A stretch of 64,000 bases of DNA. Origin: Coniochaeta sp. PMI_546. Lineage: Eukaryota > Ascomycota > Sordariomycetes > Coniochaetales > Coniochaetaceae. Below, piece by piece: positions 12,388 through 23,795 of the stretch. The stretch covers positions 248,001 to 312,000 of the forward strand of contig MU271146.1 in assembly GCA_021432605.1 (NCBI GenBank), given 5' to 3'. The position numbers were made by a program, and so were the translations under genes. Numbering within the stretch: position 1 is the first letter of the stretch; every line of letters begins with the position of its first letter. The notes beneath the pieces were generated by a model. The model ran no database searches. It had not been told where the DNA came from and saw only the letters and a program-made list of their open reading frames with translations.

Positions 12388-13558
12388 CGTGTCTGGCTGA
12401 ACGTGTGCGTTGTTAATGACTTGACTTGGTCAGTTGGGAGGGGAGTTTGCAGAGGGCAGATTTGATGCGCTTCTGATGCGCTTCGAGACATACCTCCTCG
12501 TTGAAATGACACGCGAGTCGAGAGGTTGTGACGAACCTTGAGTGTGTCTCGGAATTGACGGGCGGGATAAACAGATGGAAATTAGGCGATAGCTGGCACG
12601 CCCGCCACGAAGAAAGAAAAGCGCGAAGCTGGAAAGAGTGACAAGAAGCAGACAGAAGTTAAAGCACTTCTGAGAAGACGCAGCCCAAAAGTAGAGCTCA
12701 CAAGCACGACCAGATCAAAGAGGATAAGGACAGAGTTCCCGGACACGACGGGAGACCGTTGAGAAATGAACAAAAATATCAATAGGAGTAACCTGGGCGT
12801 ACATCCCGGAAAAGGTCTAGTGCGGGAGTTTCCCCATTTCATTTCACGTCTGCCATCTGCATGTGAAATCCTCATTTGTTCGTCATTTCTCGAGCATTGT
12901 CCAATCAGCATGTGCGCGAGTGGGGGCCGCAACTTGCCTTAGTCAGCCATCCCCTGAATCGACACTGGTTCCTCGGCGTCCTCGGCACGATGTCAGCGAT
13001 GTCAGCGACTGTCTGAGCACCTGACAGATCACATGACTTCAGAAGTGACGAACTGACTTTAAGGTGCAACAAAGAATCAGATCAAAGGAGAATCTGCGGA
13101 AACTCCGTGATGAGCCTACATGTACCCTGATACTAGTCAATATAAGTCCTTGATCCCCCGGATAGAGCATGTCAAGCACTCCAACCTTCTCCAAATCAAC
13201 AGTAGACTTGTTTAGTGAATCACCAAGCAAGACTAGTAAGGGAGGCGGCTGACTTTACCATGTCTCTGAATGGCGGGGGCCACAGTGGTCAAGCCACACT
13301 GATCAGTGGGGTCTGGCTCCTCTGGTCCGTGCCAGGCACTGTTCCTGCCTCAGGCCAAGCTTAGCTTGACCAGGAGGAGCGTGAAAACACCAGTAGGCCG
13401 TAGCCGAAAGATCATTCGATATCCAGCGTCCTGTGGAAATATCCTTCTCGCTCCGACCCGCTTTGCCGAAAGACAACCAACTTGTCACAACGACAAACAA
13501 ACCTGCAAAGCAAATCAATTGATCACTCTCCTCTCTACCACCACCAACCCCTCAAAGC
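12388..13558. promoter_or_regulatory. Divergent intergenic region between elongase and COX6
   Basis: These 1.17 kb separate two genes transcribed away from each other and must carry both promoters. The COX6-proximal end is pyrimidine-rich (CTCTCCTCTCTACCACCACC just before the ATG). I see no other gene or recognised binding site. Confidence 0.5.
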
Positions 13559-14427
13559 ATGTCGGCCTCTTCTCTCCTCCGCGTCGCCGCCCGCGGCTCG
13601 ACAACCACCTTCTTTCGCGCCAACACCGTCGTCGTCCGCCAGGCGCCGCTCGCCGCCCGCGCCGGCCTCGTCGTTCCCAGCTTGCTTGCCGCCGGCAACT
13701 TCAGCACCAGCGCCCGTCTGCGGTCTGGCGAGCACGCGGAGGAGACCTTCGAGGAGTTCACGGCAAGGTGAGAAAAAAAAAAAATATACAAATGCCAGCA
13801 ATTGGCGGCGGCCTGGCAATGGAGTCGAGGCAATTTCTGAGCTTGGCGTGCCGTGCTTGTCATCACGTCATGACATCGCTACCCGCAAATATCGATCGAT
13901 TCACCGTCAGAAGATCAGGATAACAGCTCAATGCAGCTCGGCAAGCTTGTTCTGAGGTTCAATTGCTGATTATTGTGTCTTTTGCAATAGATACGAGAAG
14001 GAGTTTGAGGGTGTCCAGGATGTTTTCGAGCTTCAGGTAGGTAGCTCCAAGCTTGGCCAGCTATGACTCCTACTGACCAGAGCACAGCGCAACCTCAACA
14101 ACGCTTTCGCTTACGATCTCGTCCCCTCACCTACCGTCATCGCTGCCGCACTAAAAGCCGCGCGGAGGGTCAACGACTTCCCCACCGCTGTTCGCGTGTT
14201 CGAGGGTAAGAAGCCACACAATTTCCAGCCACCAGTCGAGCTAAACGCAGCGAGCGGTGAAACCAGAGGAATAATGCTGACCAGTGTAAACAGGTATCAA
14301 GGCAAAGGTCGAGAACAAGGGCCAGTACCAGCAGTACCTCGACGAGCTCAAGCCCCTGCGCGAGGAGCTCGGCATCACCCTCAAGGAGGACCTCTACCCC
14401 GAGGCCGGCGACAAGATCAACAACTAA
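13559..14427 (+). CDS. cox6: Cytochrome c oxidase subunit 6 (COX5A family), mitochondrial
   Basis: This is a nuclear-encoded subunit of respiratory complex IV on the matrix side of the inner membrane. Exons are 13559-13767, 13991-14036, 14088-14205 and 14294-14427, giving 168 residues with every junction in frame. The first ~50 residues form an Arg/Ala/Ser-rich mitochondrial presequence without acidic residues, ending near NFSTSARL. The mature part has the family features: YEKEFEGVQDVFELQRNLNN, the block DLVPSPTVIAAALKAARRVN, then DFPTAVRVFEGIK and a C-terminal LREELGITLKEDLYPEAG. The family is well conserved, so the assignment is firm. Three short introns in a 168-residue gene is typical of filamentous fungi. 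Confidence 0.93.
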
Positions 14428-15270
14428 ACCCCCCTCTCCCAAAGGGGCTTATCGAGCAGCTTTAATGTGTTCCGGTCTCTCCGTCGAGGAAGCCCGGTGA
14501 CAGTATCTCACGCAAGCAGGGGGGGTGGTCCAAGCCAATGGACGTTGTACATGTTTCGGTAGACTCAAAAGAAAAAGGAGGGACTTGTCAGTCGAGTTTC
14601 TTTCTTTTAGACCAGAGGGGGGAAGGCAGGTACTGCGGATGGCGGGGGCGCTGGTACTGCTTAGGTAGTTGTGGTGCTGGCGTGGTGTTTAGTTGTACGA
14701 GGATGAGACGAAAGCATAATTCAATCTTTCCTCCTGGGATCCGGGGCTCGCTCGTGCTCCTCTGACCTGTGCATACCGTCCATTGCGTTTTTACTTCTAC
14801 TGATAGCCCAAGGGCGGCGAGTAGGTCTATCGATGGGCGCTTGTATACTCTCTCTACCGTCATCAACTCCTCGCTGTCCACCTTTTGGACGACCCTCCGG
14901 GCTGTCACACCGCATCATCAGCATCACCTTCTCCCCGTCCACCTGTCATCTCCCCCAAAAGACAGCAAGCGGGTGAGGATACGTAATTTCTGATTCATCT
15001 CATATGGTAGGAAAATGCTTCCAAGTCTAGGACAGAAAAGAGAATGCCATGTCCACTGGTGGCCTCAAAGGTCAACCTAAGCTAGCAATGGACTCCTTTC
15101 CTCTCACGCCATATAGCCATGCCGATAGTCACGTGGTCCGTCTAATTGGAAAATGCATAAAAATGCAACCCTCCGCCTCGCTCATGATAAAAGCGTCATC
15201 CCCTTCCCTTCTCTGAGATATATATACACTCCTCCACTCCCCTGGCCCCGTCGCAGAAGAACCCCCCTCC
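14428..15270. other. Convergent 3' region between COX6 and the chromodomain gene
   Basis: These 0.84 kb lie between two stop codons facing each other, so they should hold both 3' UTRs and polyadenylation signals. I see no further gene. A possible TATA-like ATATATATA occurs near 15220, but no gene follows it on the + strand. Confidence 0.45.
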
Positions 15271-18200
15271 TCACTCGCGCAGATGAGAAAACCGGGGATG
15301 AGACCCCGGCGGCTGGTAAAACGTCATTCCCGGCACCGGCCCAACAGCGGAGGACGGTGTAGAGCTCCCGTCGAACGGGGCAGGACTAGTACCCCGGCTC
15401 GTGTTGCCGCCGCCGCCGTTGCCGCCGCGCGTCCGGGGACTCATGACATTCAGCCGAGGACTCCGGGGCACGCTACTCGACCGGGTCTCGCGCCGGCCGT
15501 TCTTCAGCGCCCGGAGCTCCTTCTCCGCCCGGTCGAGCTGTTGCTCCCGCTGGCTTATGATGGCCTGCATGTCCTCGATCAGGCGTCGCTGGTCTTCGAC
15601 CATGTTCTTGTTGTTGATCTCGTGCAGGCGGATTGTCGCGTCGCTGGACTTGTGTTCGAGGTGCTTGATCTGCGTCTTGAGATCGGTGTTCTCGGCAGCA
15701 AGTTCGGCAGCAGAGCTCGACGCAGCCTGGTACCTGCTACGCAGATACTCCAAGTCGTTGCTCGTGTTCTTGAGCTTCTTCTCGAGGGAATCGCGCTTGG
15801 TTTGCGCCTCCTCAAGGTCGGCTGGTGTCTGAGCTGCCAACTTCTCCGACAAGGCCCGCGCCTCGGCTCTGGCCTTTTCCAGTTCTTCCTCCAGTTTGCT
15901 GGCTCGCTCCGCCGAAGCCTTCGTCTCCAGCTCGTAGATGCCGCGCTCGCTGACGGCGTGCATCCATTTTGGTTGTAGAGTCTCGATAGTCTTCTGGTAC
16001 GACTTGATCTGAGACTCGTTTCGCTTGATGACTTCTCGTAGCCGCTCTTCAATTTGATTCCTACTATGCAGGTCGTCTTCGAGCCGTGAGATCTTAGCGA
16101 CCATCCACTCTAGTTGGTCGATCGTCACCTCGACAGTCTGCGAAGAGCCTCCAGGTCTGGGAGTATAGCTCGAGAGCGTGTCCTTTAGGAGGTCACTCAT
16201 CAGGTATGACGTCTGCGCGAGCGACGTACGGACCGTTCGTGCGCGCTTGGTCGGCGTCGAGAGACCATCATCACCATCCTACAACCGTGTTAGAGCTGAT
16301 GCGTTGAGCAAACTGAGTGCAAGCTTACCAAAAGACGTTTGCGGCCGATGGGCAGAGTTGTAGCCGCCACTCCTTGCGACTCTGGAGCTTGCGAGCTTGA
16401 GTAGTAGTCGAGAAAGTGCGCTGGAAGGGGGCGCGGCTCCCAGTCAAGTTCATGAGTAGGGTCTTTGATGAAGTCTGCGAACAGGACGGCGAGTTCGTTC
16501 GGCTCCAGCATTCGATCAGGGTCAGATATGACGCTTTGTGATGCCGCAAGCGCAAAGCCCATCGCACTCCGTCTCTCTAGGTCGTCCAACGTATCCGGCA
16601 GCTGCAGGTCGATGTGCTCGATCGAGTTGGCCACGACCAAGGAGAGAACTATGGCACCAGGAGAAAGATTTTGCCACACATGCCGTGCGGCGCGATCGAA
16701 TAGTATGACTGCGTCCACTCCATGAAGCGGACGATCAAAAACCTCCATCTCGGTAGTGCCGAGGATAACCATAAGCCCTTCGGTTTCACCTCCAACAGCC
16801 ATATACCGGTCGAGCTCGGTATATTTGAACTCGGCGGTCTCATAGATGGCCTCGAGATTGTCGGCGGCAACTCCTGGCTGGGAAAGGACCAGGACTCGCG
16901 TGTTGGTGTCCTTGAGTTCCTTGAGAAACTCGTAAACGAAGGAAAACTTGCTGTTGGTCCCAGTAGCATGCTTCATCATGGCCTCTGTAGCAAGGGGCGG
17001 GATGCTGCTGGCAAATTGTGGCAAGTCACAATGGTCATGAAGACGACGAAAGATATCGTCCACTTCAGAAATCAACTGTTCATCCGGACTGCCAGCGGAC
17101 TCAGTAGTGAAGAAGGCGCCATACTTTGCTATGGCAGATTTGTTGGAGCGGAGTGTCTCCACGTAAAGGCTCCGCGTGCTGGCCAACATGGGCAATGTCA
17201 CTAGGAATTCGTTCGGGCCGCCCTCGACGGAACGCGCAGCTGACGATGAAGAGGACTCGCGCTCTCGTTCGACAGACGGCTGGCGAGACTCTATCCCGGG
17301 TAGGACAGTCTCTGCTTCAACATCCTCCTTGTGAAAGGGCGGCTGAGCTGCCGGGGGCAGTGTGTTGTGGAAGCTCGGCTCCGTGAGGAACATTTCCAGC
17401 TGAGAGGGAGCTATTGTGGCTGGCAGATGATGTGGTTCTTCATCCATTCGCATTGCAGCAGCTGATGACGTACCAAGGCCCAGGGGGTTGCCGAACTGGT
17501 TATTATTTGCTGATGACGACTGTGTCGTAGCGTCGGGTATGGCGGTCGCGTTGAGCTGCTCCAGATTCGTAGGCGCTCTCAAAGTTGCACTAGCATTGTC
17601 GTCCTCAAGTCGATCTGTCTGATCCCTGTTCAAGGTTGACGATTCGGTGCCTTGCGTGGCACCGACGGTCCTAGCATGAAGTCCGCGTAGATACTCCGTG
17701 AGATCGCCATCGGCGATATCCGATAAGTTGTCCATGCCGGGAGCAGGTTTATTGCTAGAGGACAGTGGGGCACTCGCAACTTTCTGATCAGTGTTCGCCA
17801 GACTGCTGCCGCCAGCAGGTTCTGAATTAGCCTGCTGTTGTGCGACCACCGAGACAGTGCAACTAGCAATACTCACAACAGCTGCTTCACCAACAGCGGA
17901 AGCAGCTCCCTCCTCTTCCGCGGGATGAGTGTCGATAATGTACTGAGATGTTGGTCGATTTTGGGGGCCAAAGGAGGCGCGAGGTACAGAATGTGCGCGG
18001 CGGATCGGAGTGTCAGAGACAATAGCGTCACTTGGGACACTCCTGCTTTCGGCTGCGACAGCACCTAAATTCGTGAAGCTGGCTTGTGGTACCCCACCTG
18101 GAGATGATGCCGGGATAACACGGTCAGCCTGTGTGGGCAGCGTCTCGAGTTGACTCGGGGTTCGTAGTTCCTCTGGAACGCTGCTCAGGGGTCGGACAAC

Positions 18201-19336
18201 CTGCGCCGATTGAGATAAGCCAGATGCTGACTTCTGAGTATTCAAGCCACTCGTATCTTGACTATTTGAGTCCGTAGACTTGCCGTTTGAGTCGGCAACG
18301 AGTGCTCTGCTTCCAGCTGTTGCCGGAGGAGGGCTTGTCTCCAAGAGGTGACTTTCCAAGCTGAATTCAGGCTGAGTCAAGAAACCGCGTGAGGAGGCGA
18401 AAGGATCCTCGCTGCCAGACGTAGTCCGGGCTCCTGAGGCTTCAGGGGGGAGAGTGAGGCTATGCTGGCTGTTGCTTGCCGTAACGACCTGACGCTCTCC
18501 GAACGACAGACGGCCAGGTCCGTCTTGCTCCTCGGAGGTATTCAGGCGCGAAACAGAAGGCTCAGAATTAATCAGACTTGAATCTGGTTGCCTGTGCTGC
18601 GGAGGAGAAATTGATGGCTGGCTCGAGTACCGATCGTGAAGGGAGATGCCTCCCGGCAACGTCTGCGAGGGCTGGCCGGTGCGCGAGGGGGACGGACTGC
18701 GAGAGCGCAGCCCAAGGTTTGTGCCCTGGTGACCGACTGTGGCAACGGCGGAAGGGAAGGAGTCTTGGACCTCCTGGGAATCCGGGATCGTAGTTTGACT
18801 AGTAAGGGGGACAGCAGCGTAGTCGCTAGGGTCGAAATCAGGTTTCGCAGGTAAAGCAACTTCTACGACAGTGTCCTTCCGCCTGCGCTTTGCTCGATCT
18901 GAGAAGCTACCTGAGGAGGCGACTGATTCCTCGCGCTGTCGTTTGTTACCCGCCGCGGTCGAAGTCGGGGAGTAGAAGTCGGACGAGACGAGGGGCTGCT
19001 GCTCGATATCGTTGCGTGTTGTCTGTGTGCGACTATTGCGCTGAGCTTCCCAGTCCCTTATCGCTTGGTCACCCACGTCGTCTTCTGGCCTCTGAGACAC
19101 ACGAGACTATTAGTATTGGCTGAGGCTGGTAGGGGCTGCTCAGGATAGGTTCTTACCCACTCGGGATCGTACTCCTTGCCCGTCTTGTCGGGCGCCCAGT
19201 CTACAAGATATTCGACAATGCCTCTCTTGTTGGTCCTCTCGTCAAGGATGGCCCGTACTTCCCAGATTTCGCCTTCCTCTGGAGTCGGTCTTGACTTTCG
19301 TTTCGCAAGGGTCAGCTTCTTCTTCCTTCTGGGCAT
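15271..19336 (-). CDS. Chromodomain protein with Hda2/3-like domain and coiled coil (CDP-2-like HDA complex subunit)
   Basis: Exons 19336-19157, 19091-16329 and 16278-15271 join in frame to 1,316 residues. After a basic start (MPRRKKKLTLAKRK) comes a chromodomain at about residues 20-80 (GEIWEVRAILDE, VEYLVDWA, then DWEAQR), crossed by intron 1. About 600 Ser/Gln-rich disordered residues follow. Residues ~690-980 resemble the helicase-like fold of class II HDAC complex subunits Hda2/Hda3 (YVETLRSNKSAIAKYGAFF, RVLVLSQPG, DAVILFDRA). Residues ~1000-1230 are a long coiled coil with a Ser/Gly-rich tail. The layout fits Neurospora CDP-2, the chromodomain partner in the HP1/HDA-1 silencing complex; orthology is inferred. 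An upstream in-frame ATG at 19378 probably lies inside a 41-nt 5' UTR intron (19411-19371), so I start at 19336. Confidence 0.8.
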
Positions 19337-20293
19337 GCCGATCGTGTTGATGGTATAAGACTGAGACCCTCTGCTCATGTTGTTAGAGAAGAGTGAACAC
19401 AAGCAACTCACTGGAATCAAACAGAATTGCAACAAGTAAAACACGTATGCCCTGCCGTACCTCCAACGGTTCTGCGCCTGCCAGGCTTTTGGATGCTGGC
19501 TCGAGGACGCGAAGATCGCGGACTCCGACAAGTGTGATGAAAGGGTGCTACAAAGGTACAAGTGATAAGGCTGGAGGTTCGGCATCTAGGCCCCCCGCAC
19601 AGGCCACTGGAAACCTGAACCCAGGGACCTGAGATCCACACCTCGGCCTTTGCGTCACGAAAGAGCAAACGAGCAATGGGCAGTAGCTTACCAGATACCT
19701 GATAGGCCAGCCTTGTTACCGATGTACACTACCACAGTAGCAGTAATTCTAGAATTGCAGCGGCTTCTTCACCCAGCGGGCCAGCAAGCACGATCCGAAG
19801 CCGTCCACGAGACTTATTAGCTGGCTGGATGGGTTTGAACGAGCGTAGAGTGAGCGAACGGTTTGGAAGAGGGCACTGGAGGACGATGAGAGGCGAGAAG
19901 ATGAGGAACGAGCGTCTGCAGAGTAGGAACCAACTTCTAGGAAGGGGAAAGAATAGGTGAAAGTGAAAGTGGTGAGTGCGAGTCTGAGTGTAACTGCTAT
20001 TTATCTGGAAACTCGTGCTTACTGAAGTCTACCGACACTGTAATTGGTATTGTTGGCCTTCAGGTTTCTATTGAATGGACATTACGGTAGAGGTAGGTAA
20101 GGCAGGTAGCCAACCGTGCCTACATCCCCCATGTGAATCCCCTTCTTTTCGTTTCTGTTTGCCGTTATTTCACCTATTGTAGTACCTTACCCAAGGGCAA
20201 CGTCACCAGTTCGTCACATTCCTCCTACCTTCAGACTCGCAATAGGACTTAGCTGCACCGACACGCATGGCATCTACTCCAAGCTGCAATAGT
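19337..20293. promoter_or_regulatory. Upstream region of the chromodomain gene
   Basis: These 0.96 kb separate the chromodomain gene from the 3' end of the amidohydrolase gene on the same strand. On the minus strand a probable 5' UTR intron (19411-19371) has donor GTGAGT, branch CTAAC and acceptor CAG. I see no further gene. Confidence 0.45.
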
Positions 20294-21946
20294 TCAGTGA
20301 GAGTGACCATCGAACAGGTGCTCTGAATTATATCGAAATATGGCCCTCTTCTCGGCATCTGTCAAGAATGACGCGTTTTCCAAGGCCGCGATAGATGGGC
20401 CATAAATCGGAGCAGGAGCGTACGGGAAGTCCTTTCCTCAAGTTAGTGATACGCTGATTCCAAGCTGCTAGAGGGTCTTGAGCGCTCATACCGTGCCGAA
20501 GACTAACTGAGAAGTAGGTACACCGTACCCAAGTAGACCTTTGATCTGGTTGAAGTACGTCGGTCCTGCGCTGTCGAACCAGACACTGGCTCTAGTGTTA
20601 GCGGAGTCCCATGTGCTCGAATACGAATATGCCTTCTTAGACGTACCGTGAATTGTATGCCGCCTTTGCTGGGCCTTCGAGCACCGGGAAGGACTTCAAG
20701 AATCTGTCCTCGATGGAAGGAAAGGCACCGCCACCGTGTGCGAACGAGTATCGGATGTTTGTGAAATTGGTCAAAGTCCGTGACGAGGTCAAGTCCATGA
20801 TGGCTCTAGCGGTGTCAAAGTAGAACTCGACCAGACCAGTGGGATACACCGCTAGGATCTCTTCAGCACGCCCGTCGATATGTTACGGAGTTGAAATACT
20901 CACTAGGGTTTGCTTCTATCAGAGTGCTATTGAACCCTCGCAGCAGTGGGATTGCTGGGTGGGCAAAGCATACGTGTGGACCGCCTTTGGTACCGTTGAG
21001 GGTAGCGAAAAACTGCGTCATTGTGGGATGTCCGAGATATATACCCTCGTGGTTCGTAAGGAGACCGATACCTTGCGCGTTGAGCACCCCGAGGGCATGT
21101 TTTAGCTCAGTGATGCTGACGCCATCACAAACAGTCAGTTTTACTCCCATGGGTTCCTATTTTGGTCACCACAGACACTCACGCTGACCGGGTGTATGGC
21201 AGAGGCATGACCGCAAAGAACGAAAATCGCTCTGGAAATGTTCTCACGAGCTGTATCGTTCTATAATCAGGCGACATGAAGGGGGTGGTGCTCAGGAGCA
21301 ATACTCACCTCGGCCATCCACTCATTCAGCAGTCGAGCAAGGCCGGCCGTATATGCTTCGTTTCCCTGAAACACATTGGCGCCAGGAAGCGAGATGGACA
21401 CCACGCCGTGCGAAACCTCTAGCCGGATGATCAGCCACCTTTACGACCCTCCTATACCGGGGTCTTGTCGCGTACTGTAGTTCACCATGGCCTGCAGATG
21501 CGCTGCTACGTCCCATGATGGCGTTGGAAGGCCTGCCGCATTTGGTGCGAGTCGGCGATAGAAGTCAGGGACGACATGAACTACGGCAATGTTTAGCTTC
21601 TGGGGAACGTTTCCAATCGCTGGACCAACGAACCGTGCACGTCTATCCTACTCGTGTTGGAGAAGGTGTAGCTGGTGTTTTTCGATGCTCCGATGGCCGT
21701 TATGGAGTGGAATGCCTCGGCAGCGAAAGGCAACGAGAGCAGATCAAGCCCATCTGCGAGCATTAGTGTTAGTACTTAGTCGGCAGCGTACTATTGCCAT
21801 GAATGGTAGGCATTGAGGATATTCCAACCTTTTCTGGCAGTCTTGATGATCTTCTCTATCTTGGGCGAGTAAGGAGTAGCGTCTGCGAGACCAATCGTCG
21901 ACAGAACAGCCAAGGCCGACAACTTAACAGGAAAGGTAAGCTTCAT
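20294..21946 (-). CDS. Secreted-type amidohydrolase-2 family protein (6-methylsalicylate decarboxylase-like)
   Basis: Nine exons (21946-21829, 21753-21634, 21580-21458, 21418-21309, 21250-21183, 21115-20904, 20851-20647, 20591-20492, 20431-20294) join in frame to 397 residues. It opens with a signal peptide (MKLTFPVKLSALAVLSTIGL, cleavage near ADA), unexpected for this usually cytosolic family. The TIM-barrel metal site is intact: IDVHVH (His79, His81), FAHP (His232), FAHGGG (His289) and FGTDFPYA (Asp353). Family blocks VPDFYRRLAPNAAGLPTPSW, VRTFPERFSFFAVMPLPY and GIGLLTNHEGIYLGHP are present. Relatives such as ACMSD and fungal PatG/YanB-type enzymes decarboxylate aromatic acids; the substrate here is unknown. 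One donor is the unusual GTTGGA and two exons depend on my acceptor choice, but the barrel reads through without a break. Confidence 0.82.
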
Positions 21947-22435
21947 GGTCCGATAACCACGGCTCAAAGTGATGCTTACAGACCAGCTTCATGTCTGTCT
22001 GCTTTCCGCAGCCTTTATGTTAGATCAGTCCTCCAGTGTCGGCTCGCGCGACCACTTTTGATCATGCATAATTCTCATGATGTTGCACCACGTCTAGGCC
22101 TGAGGAAGCTTTGCATGTGCCATCGGAAGACGGACTGCTATCTCATCATGACTGGTCGGGTTCCCGTCCTGTCGTTACACACAAGGATCCGGAATCCACG
22201 CGCAGCCAACACGCTTACTATGGTACACAACACACAAATGACAGCCACAGCTTGACTTCTAGTTTGCAATATGGGGCTGCGTTGAGCAGGCACGTAGAAG
22301 GATGTGTCATGGACTTCGCGAACACGGCCATTGAGTCTCCATAAGCAAAGAAGCACAAGTCTCCTATCTACCATCCTATACATACCTTACTCAGAACAGA
22401 AGAAAGTCAAACATATCAAAACAGAGCAAAAATTA
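21947..22435. other. Intergenic region, no gene seen
   Basis: These 0.49 kb hold the amidohydrolase promoter on the minus strand and flank the tRNA-like element. No coding or RNA signal was recognised. Confidence 0.4.
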
Positions 22436-22604
22436 GGGCCTTGCCGGGATTCGAACCCGGGACCTCTCACATTTTCTGATCTTCAGATGAAGACCGGGAA
22501 GATGATTTCCCGCTGTTGGTGTTGTTAGTGAAATCGAACTGAGAACCTCTACGTATCGTGGTTGATGCTTACAAGCGAGAATTATACCTCTAAACCACAA
22601 GGCC
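22436..22604 (-). pseudogene. Interrupted tRNA-like element (tRNA-Pro-type body with ~97-nt insertion)
   Basis: Reading the minus strand, the 5' arm GGCCTTG (22604-22598) pairs perfectly with CAAGGCC (22443-22437). The T arm CCCGGGTTCGAATCCCGG is perfect. The D arm and GAGAGGTCCCGGG junction resemble tRNA-Pro, as in the intact gene at 60794. The anticodon stem halves CTCGC and GTGAG also pair (one G-T). Between them lie about 97 extra nt. At the canonical intron position the anticodon would read GTA, which is not a Pro anticodon. The insert begins GTAAGC and contains CACTAAC and AACAG, so it resembles a spliceosomal intron, followed by a small hairpin (CGGGAA/TTCCCG). It is either a tRNA with an unusually long intron and altered anticodon, or a decayed or interrupted tRNA-Pro. 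Confidence 0.55.
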
Positions 22605-23140
22605 TGACGTAATTGTTGACGAACGAGCCGGAAAAGTCGACGAGGAATCAGCAGGTTTGGGGCCCGCAGTCAAGTGGAACTTGCATGTTACAATGGAACG
22701 GCGTTGGTTTATTATCCGTGGACTTGATGACAACAACAGATCTACCGCGGTTTGCCATCAAATCCGGGACATAATACCAACTGAATTCTCGACTTATCAC
22801 GTAGTACCTCTTTCCAGAAGAAGTGTGGATGGTGTCGTAAGCAACCTGGAGTCACGGATTGCAAAGATGTGTTGCAGCCGCTCCGGACTCGGCCCATTAC
22901 CGGAACGGCGCCGAGGGGCTACATCGCCGGTCCGGGCCGTAGATTCGCGAACTCGACGGCACTGTTGAGCTGCAACCGTATGTGCAAGCATAACTGTACA
23001 ACGCATTGCAGTACTTCCAAGCCTACTTGCAGCATTTACACGGAGGGTTTCTTGATATGCTGGACCACATAAGCATAGTGAAGCTTCGATGCCTGCATCA
23101 AAGCACAACCGTCATAGTTACTACCGTCACGGCACGGCGC
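22605..23140. other. Intergenic region, no gene seen
   Basis: These 0.54 kb lie between the tRNA-like element and the 3' end of the small unknown gene. Only short overlapping frames are present, with no recognised motif. Confidence 0.4.
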
Positions 23141-23795
23141 TCAGCTCTTCCCGAGCCCCAAGCCTCCAAAAGCCCTATCAAGCTGCTCCCCCTCATCCGG
23201 CACCGCCATCTCGCTCGCCCCGCCCCGTCCATGACCCGCCTGCCACCCGCCGGCAAAGAATCCCACGTCCATGGCCGGCCCGTCCAGCATATCCACCTCC
23301 TCCGCACTCTTCTTCTCTGCACCGGATTCGGGCGTGGCAGTCTTCCTCTCCGGCTCCAGCACCCGGACGTCACTGTCCAGCCAGCCCGGCGCAAGCCTCC
23401 TCTTCTCCGCCAGATCGCGGGCCCTGATGCGCTCGTCGAACTCCCTTATCTCGGCCTCGGCGTCGGCTTGTAACTTGCTGATGTGTGCCTGCAAGGCGCG
23501 GCAGGAGGCGATGATGTCGTCTGGGTGGGCGGCGTGGCCGCTGGAGGAGATGACGTATTTTGGTTTGGGTTCTCCGGAGGGAGAGGAGGAGGAGGTGGCG
23601 GTTATGCCGGCGGATGAGGGTGGAAGGGTGGATGGCATGGACTTGTAGGTGTACGGGAGTGTTGTGGCTGTTGGGAGGGAGACGAAGGGCGAGACTGTCA
23701 AGGGGACTTGCTCGAGGAGCGGGTGGGAGCCTAGGCCTGTTAGTAACTCGAGCAGTAGCGTGGAGACAGTCTGTGTGCTTACGGTTCTCGTGCAT
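23141..23795 (-). CDS. Small conserved-looking protein of unknown function with central coiled-coil
   Basis: Exon 1 is only 13 nt (23795-23783). Intron 1 (23782-23737, donor GTAAGC, branch and acceptor TTACTAACAG) leads to exon 2 (23736-23141), giving 202 residues. The product starts MHENRLGSHPLLEQVPLTVS, then a Ser/Pro-rich linker. A helical segment of about 60 residues (about 77-135) contains DDIIASCRALQAHISKLQAD and LAEKRRLAPGWLDSD. An acidic, Gly-rich tail ends near DRAFGGLG. There is no signal peptide or membrane segment. The ordered start, the helical core and the clean splice junction argue for a real gene. I do not recognise the family; a small subunit of a nuclear complex would fit, but that is a guess. 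It is divergent from the ICln-like gene. Confidence 0.7.

Noticed and set aside
21300-21946. Reading the amidohydrolase locus as a pseudogene
   Set aside because: The apparent stops fall inside introns with good donor, branch and acceptor sequences; after splicing the frame is intact.
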